Shown here piece after piece: positions 42,829-51,735 of a stretch of 64,000 nt of DNA. The position numbers and the translations under genes are program-made. Position 1 is the first letter of the stretch. Each line of letters begins with the position of its first letter. The stretch is from Paenibacillus sp. Soil766 (lineage in GTDB: Bacteria > Bacillota > Bacilli > Paenibacillales > NBRC-103111): NCBI RefSeq assembly GCF_001428105.1, contig NZ_LMSJ01000005.1, forward strand, positions 1 through 64,000. The letters run 5' to 3'. Below the pieces are notes generated by a model that worked only from the letters and a program-made list of their open reading frames with translations, was not told the origin of the DNA and searched no databases.

Positions 42829-43185
42829 GGTAGCCTTATTGGATTAGCAATTGGCGATGCCATCGGTACGACCGTCGAGTTTAAGGAACCCAGGACATTT
42901 TCGGAAGTCACAGAAATGATTGGCGGAGGTGTATTCGAACTACCGAAAGGTAGCTGGACCGACGACACTTCCATGGCCTTATGCTTGGCTGAAAGCCTGA
43001 TATTAAAAAAAGGGTTTGATCCGATGGATCAAATGGAGCGGTATTTGAAATGGTATCGTACCGGACATCTAAGTTCAACTGGAGAATGCTTTGACATTGG
43101 AAATGCTACCGCTGAGGCTCTTCGAAGGTTCGAACGTACAGGTGAACCATTTAGTGGGTCTGAAAACCGTTACTCAGCGACTTGA
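42811..43185 (+). pseudogene. N-terminal fragment of an ADP-ribosylglycohydrolase
   Basis: The frame begins MTNLFQGSLIGLAIGDAIGT then TVEFKEPRTF and has KGSWTDDTSMALCLAESL, holding the metal-binding WTDDT motif of DraG-type ADP-ribosylglycohydrolases, then STGECFDIGNATAEALRRFE. It stops after about 118 residues, whereas family members are near 300, and it lacks the second metal-binding half. No ribosome binding site precedes the ATG. The 43186-43280 segment reads into an unrelated short frame ending VITVAEWVKKGI. Confidence 0.75.
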
Positions 43186-43285
43186 GGTGGGGGCTGAAAA
43201 AAAAGGTCTCCACCTTCTTTATTTCAACAGAACGAAACGTGTAATTACAGTTGCCGAGTGGGTTAAAAAAGGAATCTAGTAAATA

Positions 43286-43324
43286 CAAAATGCCTGACTT
43301 GCTACCTGCTGGTCGGGCATTTTT
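43286..43324. terminator. Rho-independent terminator
   Basis: AAAATGCCTGAC pairs with GTCGGGCATTTTTT (one G-T pair). It closes the debris region before the fructan locus. Confidence 0.8.
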
Positions 43325-43714
43325 TATCGCTTTTTCTAATTTGCATTTTTAGATCCCATTCGATTTCTTTTTTGATTGTGTATAGAGACACAGCTTTTAA
43401 AATATTTAATGTCATCATGATCGTTCGAGTAAATTATCCGCGTATCATTCCCAACTAAATCAGCTAACACAGAACTAGACATAACGAGCCCTCCCCTAAG
43501 TACCTACCCGTCAATCCCTTTTCCGTTGTTCATAAGAGGAAAAGACTGAAGAATATTGGATTTGCGTTACTATTCATATTAAGATATTACCGTCTTTTGA
43601 TGAATCTTGTAGCAGTATTCTGATGCCCAAAAGCCTGACCGTAGTACAAAACAAAAAAACCTCAAGTCAACTTCATGTCGACGTGAGGGAGGAGAACTAG
43701 GTATTTAAAACTTT
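43325..43714. other. Intergenic stretch with no gene
   Basis: Nothing credible encodes protein here. A hairpin at about 43660-43690 (CTCAAGTCAACTTCATGTCG, then ACGTGAGG, partly complementary) probably terminates the LacI-family gene, which runs toward it on the minus strand. Confidence 0.4.
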
Positions 43715-44755
43715 TCATAGAGATACATTTGTAGTGTTTCTAAAAATGGGGGTAGTTTTAATGTGAATGACTTGAGGTGGCTTGTCAGGATCATTAATCC
43801 GTGACAGCAGCAATTCTGCTGCAATAATCCCCATCTCGTCTCTGAAAATGTGGACAGTCGTAAGATGCGGTTCTACAATCTCGGATTCAGGTGAATCGTC
43901 AAAACCACAGATCGTAATATCTTCAGGAATCTTTACATGTTTACTTTTTAAAATCTTCATGACATTAATAGCAATAAAGTCATTGGCACAAATAAAAGCG
44001 GTGGGGAGCGGCTTCATCTCTTCCAACCTTTTTTCCAGCCATTTGACATCGCATATGAAACGGTCTTCGTCAACAATGCAATAAGGGAGGTTAACTTGCA
44101 GATGGGAGCTAACCAGCGCTCGGTTAAAGCCTGCCCATCTTTCATTAAAGCTTTTGCAATGATTATAGTCTCCAACGAAACCTAATTGATTGTGTAGCCC
44201 TTTATCGATCAATTTCTTTGTCATGACGAATGTGCTATGTTCATTTTCCATCAAAATCATATCAGAATTCATGTCGGTGTACATCATGTCTGCAGGACCA
44301 TCTATGAAAATAGCTGGAATATCTAACTGATCAATGAACTGAATATACTTCAGGTCGAATAATTCAATGCAGATAATCGCATCTACTTTGTTTCTATCAA
44401 AATTATTGGGAAGAAGGAGAGACTCGATCTCCGTTTCACGTACAATGTGGATCGATAAATTATAACCTTCGGAACTGACCCTTTTCTCAAGTCCGCTTAA
44501 TAAGGAGGCTCCAAAATGAGAATTGGTGGGTATGCTCGAAGTTAGCAGAGCAATAGTTCCTGTTTTTTTTGTGAGAACGCTATCCGTGTCGACATAGGCA
44601 AACTGCTTGTAATTGAGTTCAATCGCCCGCTTTAATACTTTATTTCGCGTTTCAACCGGAATGCTTTCGTTGCCGTTAAGCGCCTTGGAAACTGTATTTC
44701 TGGATAACCCTAATGAATCGGCTATGGATTGCACGGTAATTTTTTCTTTGCGCAT
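43715..44755 (-). CDS. LacI-family transcriptional regulator
   Basis: This 346-aa regulator has an N-terminal HTH and hinge (TVQSIADSLGLSRNTVSKAL NGNESIPVETRNKV) and a periplasmic-binding-like effector domain (about 65-340; TAFICANDFIAINVMKIL, DITICGFDDSPESEIVEPHL). Only a short spacer separates these parts, as normal. It is divergent from the oxidoreductase gene, with about 600-700 bp between, and is the first gene of the sugar region. The effector is probably a sugar or sugar phosphate. Confidence 0.92.
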   Translation of the reverse strand: MRKEKITVQSIADSLGLSRNTVSKALNGNESIPVETRNKVLKRAIELNYKQFAYVDTDSVLTKKTGTIALLTSSIPTNSHFGASLLSGLEKRVSSEGYNLSIHIVRETEIESLLLPNNFDRNKVDAIICIELFDLKYIQFIDQLDIPAIFIDGPADMMYTDMNSDMILMENEHSTFVMTKKLIDKGLHNQLGFVGDYNHCKSFNERWAGFNRALVSSHLQVNLPYCIVDEDRFICDVKWLEKRLEEMKPLPTAFICANDFIAINVMKILKSKHVKIPEDITICGFDDSPESEIVEPHLTTVHIFRDEMGIIAAELLLSRINDPDKPPQVIHIKTTPIFRNTTNVSL

Positions 44756-44866
44756 GATTTACCCCTTTACGAATAGATCTCAGCATCGTTGAATGGGTAT
44801 TAACATCAGATGAAGGCCTATAGGGTAACTGTATAACAATTCAAAGGAAAGAGCAATAAAAAAATG

Positions 44867-44902
44867 CAAATGTAAATAAAAATATAATTAAAGGTACATT
44901 TG
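44867..44902. promoter_or_regulatory. Perfect 8-bp inverted repeat, candidate operator
   Basis: CAAATGTA (44867-44874) and TACATTTG (44895-44902) flank 20 bp of AT-rich DNA in the LacI upstream region. The spacing is wider than a single LacI-type operator, so this may be two half sites or a hairpin. Confidence 0.3.
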
Positions 44903-45451
44903 TAATCTTGGATTTGGTGGGGATCGAAAAGTGGTAGCTGTAAACAATTGAACATATTTTGATGTTCAAAATGCACGATTTCATTTATTATTTTTTCATT
45001 AAACTTTTATGATACAACAAATCTCGCGAATATTTTTGATGGAAATTGTATAAAATGACTAGAAAAATGAGCGCAAAGTAACCAAATGAACATTTTATTG
45101 CGATCAAAAACAATATTTTATTTTGCGAAATTGCATTGGCTAAATTTATTCCAGGGTGTAAATTGTAAACAGAACGAAGAAATGAAAACCCTTTCATTTT
45201 TGTTTCAAACTAATGCGTAAAAGTTTAGTGTTCAAATGTAACAATAAAGTTCGGGGCACAGGAGGTTATAACTTGGAACAAGTAGCGAAATTGGTGGTAT
45301 CTAGCATCAATGTTTATGTCACCCATAAAACCGAACCTTAACATATCGGAAAACACTTTTGAAATTAGTTTGCGATGGTTTTTGGTATAATATTCAATCT
45401 GCAATCTTTTTCTCAAGATGTTGCACGAATGGGGTCTACGGTAAAAAAGAA

Positions 45452-46483
45452 ATGGTTTGGATCTACGGGGTCATTTCTACGGCTCATTTGGAAGGTCTTA
45501 AGAAATTAAGGGATGATAACAGGAAGACATTTGAATTGTCTGCCGTTTGCGATCTGAGCCTGAATAGAGCGGAGTCTTTCGCCACTGAAGTGGAGAAGCA
45601 ATTAGGGAAGCGACCCATCGTGTATACGGATTATCGTCACATGCTTGAGAAAGAACATCTGGATGCAGTTTCCGTATTGCTTGATCATGATCTTCATCAT
45701 AAGGTGACAGAGGATTGCTTTGCATCTGGTGTCAACGTTCAAATGCAAAAGCCCCTTGCAATTTCGCCAATGTTTGGTAGAAAAATGCTGGCTGATGCGA
45801 AAAAATATAACAAAGTGTTAACCCTATCAGAACCAAGTGTATTGGGAGCAGGTAACGTCGCTATGGCACGGGCTGTCAAAGACGGTTTGATTGGGGACGT
45901 TTATATGATTATGGACTACGCAACAGTTACACTTGGACGAACGTTTTTCGCGGGAACCCCTTGGCGTCATATGAAGGGCCGTGCAGGCACCGGATGGATA
46001 AATGACCATGGTATCCATCGAACTCATTTTTTCACAGAGATAAATGGCCCCATCCAAGAAGTATTTGCCTACACACGAATTTTTGAGAAGGAACTGAGTA
46101 ATGGTGAGAGCACGATATATCCAACTGGAGAAGATACCTCTGTTACAGTATTTCGATTTGAGAATGGAGGTCTGGGTCATTGGATGTGCAGCACAGCAGC
46201 TCATGGAGAGAAAGCAGATGGAGTCTGGGTCTATGGAAGTAAAGGTTGCTTGCGGCCAGGTCAATATGCGGTACTTGAAGATAACCGTATCGCTTCCTTA
46301 TCAGAAATCATTAAGAATTATGCATTTGATGTGGTAGATGACCCCTTTGCCCATTCTTATCTAGAATTATGGGATGCCATTGTAGACCTTAAGCAACCCA
46401 TTTCGAGCGCAGAGAGAGGTCTCGAAGCATTGAATGGTATGAAGATACAGTTATTAAAGAAATGCAAGTATAAGAGGGCATAA
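45452..46483 (+). CDS. Gfo/Idh/MocA-family oxidoreductase, possibly defective at the N-terminus
   Basis: The 343-aa frame from ATG 45452 carries the family core: STAHLEGLKKL, AVCDLSLNRAESFA, HLDAVSVLLDHDLHHKVTED, VNVQMQKPLAISPMFGRKML (the EKP-like motif is QKP) and RAGTGWINDHGIHRTHFF. The Rossmann GxGxxG that should stand just before STAHLEG is missing; the sequence reads WIYGVISTAHLEG. There is also no good ribosome binding site, although AGGAGG occurs at 45262 before an unrelated 23-codon ORF. I suspect a small deletion that disrupts NAD binding. Substrate is probably a sugar or inositol derivative. Confidence 0.65.
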   Translation: MVWIYGVISTAHLEGLKKLRDDNRKTFELSAVCDLSLNRAESFATEVEKQLGKRPIVYTDYRHMLEKEHLDAVSVLLDHDLHHKVTEDCFASGVNVQMQKPLAISPMFGRKMLADAKKYNKVLTLSEPSVLGAGNVAMARAVKDGLIGDVYMIMDYATVTLGRTFFAGTPWRHMKGRAGTGWINDHGIHRTHFFTEINGPIQEVFAYTRIFEKELSNGESTIYPTGEDTSVTVFRFENGGLGHWMCSTAAHGEKADGVWVYGSKGCLRPGQYAVLEDNRIASLSEIIKNYAFDVVDDPFAHSYLELWDAIVDLKQPISSAERGLEALNGMKIQLLKKCKYKRA

Positions 46484-46587
46484 TAATTTTATAAGTTAGA
46501 AGCAGAGCATTTTGAATGTAGTGTCCCTTTCACTTTGATAAGATTGTGTCAGGAACAACAATAGAGTAATGAGAGGGGCAACATCAA

Positions 46588-47929
46588 ATGAAAAAACTCG
46601 GTTTCACAGTCGTAAGCGCTATCGTAGTTGGTGGTTTGTTGGCAGGATGTTCTTCACAAAGTAATAGTGGAAGCGGATCCAGCACATCTTCAACGGCACC
46701 AAAGCAAACAGATGCAGCTCTGAAAAAAGAAGAAAAAGTAAAACTCACATTCTGGAGAAACTCGGGGAATGATACGGAGAATGCGGCCTACGATAAATTA
46801 GTGGCTTCTTTTATGCAGAAATATCCGAATATTTCCGTGGAAATGACACCGATTCCATACTCGGATTATGATACCAAATTGCGTGTATCCATCGCTTCCG
46901 GAAGTCCACCGGACATCATGGCGCTAGATGCACCAACCGTCGGTTCGTATGCCAACGCGGGAGCACTTAAACCATTGACCGCTTACTTCAAAGCAGACGG
47001 AAATATGGATGATGTTCCGAAATCAACACTTGCGACCTACACGTATCAAAATGAAATTTACATGGCACCGCTGACGGAATCTTCCATTGCGATGTTCTAT
47101 AACAAAAAACTTTTCCAAGCGAAAGGCATTCCGCTTCCTTCTAAAAACCCAGATGAGCCTTGGACATGGGATCAAGTATTGGATGCTGCGAAGAAAGTGA
47201 ATGATCCTGCGAATGGAATCTTCGGTATCGATCCTGCACAAGGCTTTGGCAACGCAGGTGGAACAGCTTACTTCAAATATCCAATTATATGGCAGCTCGG
47301 CGGCGAGATCATGAGCCCCGACGGTAAAACGTCCAAAGGCTATCTAGATTCACCACAAACGAAAAAAGCCGTACAGTTCTTCTCCGATTTGTACAACAAA
47401 GATAAAGTATCTGCATTGGAGTATCCACCAGATCCGTTCCCGAATTGACGGCTCGTGGTCCTTGGCTAATTTGAAGGAGAAATTCCCTAATTTCAAATTG
47501 GGTGAAGACTATGATATTGCCCCATTGCCAAAAGGAACAGCACAAGCAGTAGCCAACGGCAGCTGGGCCCTCGGTATTTCAGGGAAAAGTAAGCATCCAG
47601 ATGAAGCTTGGAAGTTTATTAACTGGGTAACTGGTGAAGAAGGTCAGAAAACGTATGCAGGAATGACGAAAGATATCCCATCCCGTTATTCATCTGCTAA
47701 GGCATTCCCAGAGCTGAATGAGTATCCGAAGAACATCTTCGTTATTCAAAATCAGAAGTACGGCAGACCGCGTCCAATCACGCCGATCTTCCCGCAAATG
47801 TCAGATGCTGTGAACAAAATGTTTGAGGATGTTACGATCGGTAAACGGAATATTGACGCATCCATTGCAGATGCCGTTACAACGATTGATAAGGCATATG
47901 CCGATGTCCAAGCACAGCAGAAAAAGTAA
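46588..47929 (+). pseudogene. ABC-transporter sugar-binding lipoprotein, broken by a small deletion
   Basis: ATG 46588 (GAGAGGGG upstream) begins a lipoprotein signal peptide with lipobox LLAGC. The family 1 solute-binding fold follows: KVKLTFWRNSGNDTENAAYD, PDIMALDAPTVGSYAN, ESSIAMFYNKKLFQ. The frame stops at 47448 after PDPFPN, and the other frame resumes at once with IDGSWSLANLKEKFPN through to 47929. Relatives have a short TGK-type segment between these parts, so a deletion of about 20 bp (not a multiple of three) is the likely lesion. It is the natural partner of the permeases at 53.6-55.4 kb, which are therefore left without their own binding protein. Confidence 0.82.
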
Positions 47930-47938
47930 GTAGCTCCA

Positions 47939-47979
47939 GACAAAGTGAGACGAATCATTTTTATGATCGTCTCTTTGTC
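47939..47979 (+). terminator. Hairpin after the binding-protein pseudogene
   Basis: GACAAAG...GAGACGA and TCGTCTCTTTGTC form an almost perfect long stem with loop TTTT. It may reduce read-through into the kinase gene. Confidence 0.7.
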
Positions 47980-48066
47980 GTTGTTTCCTCTGAAGGTTGA
48001 GAGGTATGATGAGTTGATGGTGCTCGTAAGCTAATTTTTTCATACCATAGATAACGGGGGAATATT

Positions 48067-49848
48067 ATGTTTTTTTCATTGAGGAGCCGTCTTATGGCGG
48101 TTTTCTCGGCTTTGCTCCTCATCCCTTTTGCCACCTTGGCCTATATTCTTAGTGAGGAAGCAACGAAAACAATCAAGTCTTCCATCGAAGCTTCAACCAC
48201 ACAAACGATTGAGCAGTTCGCTTCACATGTGGGCACGCTGCTTACGCAGGTGGAGGATACGGGCAATCAGGTCGTGAGCAGCCGAATTACGCAGGACTGG
48301 TTATCCGTTCACTTGAATCCAGATAGCACGATTCAGGAGAGAGTTCTCACAAAGCAGCGATTACGGGAGTATTTCTCGTCCTATGCGGTGAACAACTCCA
48401 GTGGCATTTCCCTTAGTGCATTCGCAGATGACTCCGGTGGCGTGTGGACGCAAGACAGAACATACAAGAACAGCGCGTGGTTTCAGGCTTTTATGACGGA
48501 AAATAAGCGTTGGACGACCGCACATAAAGATATCGATCAGTCGGACGAATTCATGCGAGCGCGATCGATTAATAGCTTTCTTTTTCCATTGGTACAGCTT
48601 CAGTCGCTCAAAAATATGGGGTACATTAAGGTGAATTATCCGACAACTCTGCTACGTAATGCCATTGAGAAGATTAATGTAGGGAAAACGGGAAAGGTCA
48701 TTTTGTTGACGCATGAAGGCCAAAGTGTGCTGGATCAAAATTTGACCGAGGATGGAGACATGCTCAAGAAGGGTCTTCAACAAATTGATGCTCGCTTTGA
48801 TGGAGAGGTTAACGGGATTTTCCCGTTGAAGGCTAAGGGAGAGACGAATCTACTCTTTTTCCGGAAACTGCCTGCACAGGACTGGGTCATTATCGGAAGT
48901 GTTCCAGAGGCTGAATTGTACGAAAAAATTACGCACATTCGCCAAACGATGCTTGTCGTTACGCTTGTTTTGCTTATTCTTGCGATATTGACAGCTTTCT
49001 GGTTGTCCGCCGGCATTACCAAGCCGCTGAGCGTAATGGGGAAAGCGATGAAACATGTCCAACGCGGTGAGTTTAATCAAGCGCTGCATGTGATGCCGAA
49101 GGTCGGTGATGGCCATAGTGAAGTGAACTATGTGACAGGCGTTTTTGAGCAGATGACGCACCGGCTCCGCTTTTTAATCGAGACGGAGTTCGAGACGAAC
49201 TTACGCAGGAAAAATGCCGAATACAAGGCGCTGCTGCTGCAAATTAATCCTCATTTTTATAATAATACGCTTGAGATTATTAGTGGTCTGGCCGCCATGA
49301 AGCGGGAAGATCTCGTGATGGATGCGACGGAAGCATTGGGCAAAATGATGAGATACTCACTTAACCTTGGTAGTGATTTAGTTCGAGTATCCGAGGAAAT
49401 GGCCTATATTCGGGATTATTTATTCATCCACCATTTGCGACATGAAGACGGATTGCAAGTGGTGATTGAGGAAGATCCCGCGGCAGCGAATTTCATGATC
49501 GCCAAATTCATCATTCAACCATTGGTGGAAAATGCGGTTAAGTATAGCTTGGAGAAGGATGGCGTCGCACAGATTACCCTAAGGACGAAGCGGCAGGAGG
49601 ATAAATTATTGATCTCCGTAAAGGATAATGGCATTGGCATGTCCCCTGACTTAGTACAAAATCTACTCGAAGAGCTCAAGTCAGGAGATTCTGTAGCGAT
49701 TCTCAGTACCGAAGGGCAGAGCATCGGACTTCGCAATGTGTTATCCCGCTGTCGCCTGAATTATAGTGAGCAATTTGATTTAGAGCTACATTCCAAGCTA
49801 GGGGAAGGGACGGAACTGAACCTGATGCTTCCGCTGATAAGGAGCTGA
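48067..49848 (+). CDS. YesM-type sensor histidine kinase (1)
   Basis: This 593-aa membrane kinase has TM1 (about 10-30), an extracellular Cache-type sensor (about 35-290), TM2 (about 293-318, LVVTLVLLILAILTAFWLSA), HAMP (about 320-370) and a His_kinase/HATPase unit. The phosphoacceptor region is LLQINPHFYNNTLEIISGL (His near 395). The ATP-binding motifs are PLVENAVKYSL, DNGIGM and GLRNVLSRC. The partner response regulator starts 8 bp downstream. The pair likely senses extracellular fructan products and controls the transport and GH32 genes. Confidence 0.92.
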   Translation: MFFSLRSRLMAVFSALLLIPFATLAYILSEEATKTIKSSIEASTTQTIEQFASHVGTLLTQVEDTGNQVVSSRITQDWLSVHLNPDSTIQERVLTKQRLREYFSSYAVNNSSGISLSAFADDSGGVWTQDRTYKNSAWFQAFMTENKRWTTAHKDIDQSDEFMRARSINSFLFPLVQLQSLKNMGYIKVNYPTTLLRNAIEKINVGKTGKVILLTHEGQSVLDQNLTEDGDMLKKGLQQIDARFDGEVNGIFPLKAKGETNLLFFRKLPAQDWVIIGSVPEAELYEKITHIRQTMLVVTLVLLILAILTAFWLSAGITKPLSVMGKAMKHVQRGEFNQALHVMPKVGDGHSEVNYVTGVFEQMTHRLRFLIETEFETNLRRKNAEYKALLLQINPHFYNNTLEIISGLAAMKREDLVMDATEALGKMMRYSLNLGSDLVRVSEEMAYIRDYLFIHHLRHEDGLQVVIEEDPAAANFMIAKFIIQPLVENAVKYSLEKDGVAQITLRTKRQEDKLLISVKDNGIGMSPDLVQNLLEELKSGDSVAILSTEGQSIGLRNVLSRCRLNYSEQFDLELHSKLGEGTELNLMLPLIRS

Positions 49849-49856
49849 CTAACGAG

Positions 49857-51494
49857 ATGTACAGAATCATGCTGGTTGATGATGAGGTCGGTGTTCGAAA
49901 CAGTATTAAAGCCAAAATAGATTGGGCATCCGCTGGATTCGCAATTGCTTTGGAAGCAGCGAATGGGCTGGAAGCACTGCAGCTTCTGGGGGAGCAACCG
50001 CTGCCTGATATTGTCATCACGGATGTTCGCATGCCACAAATGGACGGTATTGCCTTCGTAAATGCTTGTAAGGAAAAGTACCCCGGGCTTCGGATTATCG
50101 TACTTTCGGGTTACTCGGATTTTGAATATATGAAGGCCGCGATTCAGCTTGGAGTGAAGGATTATTTGCTCAAGCCGGTGGTTCGGAGCGAACTAACAGC
50201 ACTACTTGGGAAGTTAGCCGCGGAATTGGAAGAAGATCGAAATCGCATCCGGGAGCAGGACCAAGAGGAAATCAAAAATCACCAACAACTAGGTCTGATG
50301 CAGGAGCAGCTCCTGTGGCAGTTGGTGAAGGATGAATGGTTCAGCGTTTCCACAATGAAAGAGCGAATGGTGCAACTGCAGCTGTCAGATCTAGCCATTG
50401 ATGAGGTGCATGCACAATTTGTGACGGTGGAGATGCGCATTCCGCCAGGACGCTTAGACGATTGGAGCGACCGGAAAGACTTGCTCTACTTGGCTTTTCA
50501 GTTGCTTTGCCGGGAGTCTACTCAGAAGTGGGAGTATGTCTATCCCTTTTATGCGATAAGTCACCCTGCAATGATGCATTACTTGATTCTGATTCAAAAT
50601 GATGAGCATGAACGCTTCATTGCCGACTTCGTGCGCAAACTGAAGCGGGATATCCAAACCTACCTCAAAGTAGATAGTGTACTCGGCATTGGCGAGCACA
50701 TCAACGGGTTGAAGCAGCTGAAGGATGGCTATGCCTCGAGCATGTTGGCTTGGAGTCAGGGTACAGTCCACTTGGACAAGGCGCAGCCGAATCAGAATAT
50801 GTTGGCGATGACGCACACCTTCTCACAAGAGGTTGAGAGAAAGCTGATGCAAACGATCGAAAATCTCGATATGCTTGCCTTTACGAAGCAGCTGCACGCC
50901 ATATTCTCTGCAAATCGAGATACGCCGATGTTTGTATTCACCTTTTTGACGCTGCGTATTATTCTCTTGTTTAACGCGATTGCCAAGAAGTTTGAGCTGG
51001 GTGATGCGTCTCTGCAAAGATATCTCTGGAACTGCCAGATGACTGTGAGAGACTACTCTTCTAGGGAACAAGTACTGGAGCAGCTTCATGATATGGCGCA
51101 ATTGGTCATGGACGAAGTGAGGAAAACGAGGTTCTCCAGCGGACAGCAAATGATGGAAGCCATTCGGAACTATGTGGAGGAAAACTTTTCCTACGAGCTC
51201 ACGTTGGCCTCGTTGGCTGACATGTTTCACCTCAATGAAACATATTTGTCTGGACTGTTCAAGCAGAACGTCGGTGTTACATTTAGTGACTACGTCACTA
51301 GATTGCGTCTGAACAGGGCCTTAGTTTTGCTCAAAGAAAGTGAACTCAAGCTAACGGAAATCGCTACGTTGGTTGGCTACTCTAGCTCGAGCTATTTTAG
51401 CACTGCGTTTAAGAAGTTTTATGGTAAAGGGCCGAAGGAATACCGAGAGGAACTACGTTCTGAGAGAAATGTGAAAGAGGCCCCAATGCTATGA
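49857..51494 (+). CDS. YesN-type AraC response regulator (1)
   Basis: This 545-aa protein has a receiver domain (1-120: MYRIMLVDDEVGVRNSI; phosphoacceptor Asp near 56 in ITDVRMPQMDGI; KDYLLKP with conserved Lys), a long middle region (about 130-430) and a C-terminal AraC HTH pair (about 435-535: LTLASLADMFHLNETYLSGL FKQNVG, LTEIATLVGYSSSSYFSTAF KKFYGKGPKEYR). It is the partner of the kinase upstream and probably activates the GH32/permease/kinase genes that follow. Confidence 0.92.
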   Translation: MYRIMLVDDEVGVRNSIKAKIDWASAGFAIALEAANGLEALQLLGEQPLPDIVITDVRMPQMDGIAFVNACKEKYPGLRIIVLSGYSDFEYMKAAIQLGVKDYLLKPVVRSELTALLGKLAAELEEDRNRIREQDQEEIKNHQQLGLMQEQLLWQLVKDEWFSVSTMKERMVQLQLSDLAIDEVHAQFVTVEMRIPPGRLDDWSDRKDLLYLAFQLLCRESTQKWEYVYPFYAISHPAMMHYLILIQNDEHERFIADFVRKLKRDIQTYLKVDSVLGIGEHINGLKQLKDGYASSMLAWSQGTVHLDKAQPNQNMLAMTHTFSQEVERKLMQTIENLDMLAFTKQLHAIFSANRDTPMFVFTFLTLRIILLFNAIAKKFELGDASLQRYLWNCQMTVRDYSSREQVLEQLHDMAQLVMDEVRKTRFSSGQQMMEAIRNYVEENFSYELTLASLADMFHLNETYLSGLFKQNVGVTFSDYVTRLRLNRALVLLKESELKLTEIATLVGYSSSSYFSTAFKKFYGKGPKEYREELRSERNVKEAPML

Positions 51495-51563
51495 AGAGAT
51501 GAGTTGGGGCTCAATGAAAAATAAATGTGGTCCTATCTAATTCTATTATTTACTTTTTCGACT

Positions 51564-51598
51564 ATACTCTCATTCAACAGATGAGGGTATTTTTTTTA
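51564..51598 (+). terminator. Terminator after the response regulator gene
   Basis: ATACTCTCAT and ATGAGGGTAT pair over 10 bp (one G-T) and lead into T8. Expression of the GH32 operon thus probably starts anew at 51.6-51.7 kb. Confidence 0.88.
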
Positions 51599-51735
51599 TG
51601 TGCTGACGAAGTCAACTGTGCACTGTTCTACAAATCATTTTAAAAGACAACTCCCAATGATATTGAAATCATTTGCCCATCTGACTCGGTACAATAACGA
51701 TACATCAAAATAGACAGCGAACAGAGGGAGGAACC

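Noticed and set aside
45273..45341. 23-codon ORF after AGGAGG (MEQVAKLVVSSINVYVTHK...)
   Set aside because: Too short to identify and not clearly related to the downstream oxidoreductase; kept only as a remark in that entry.
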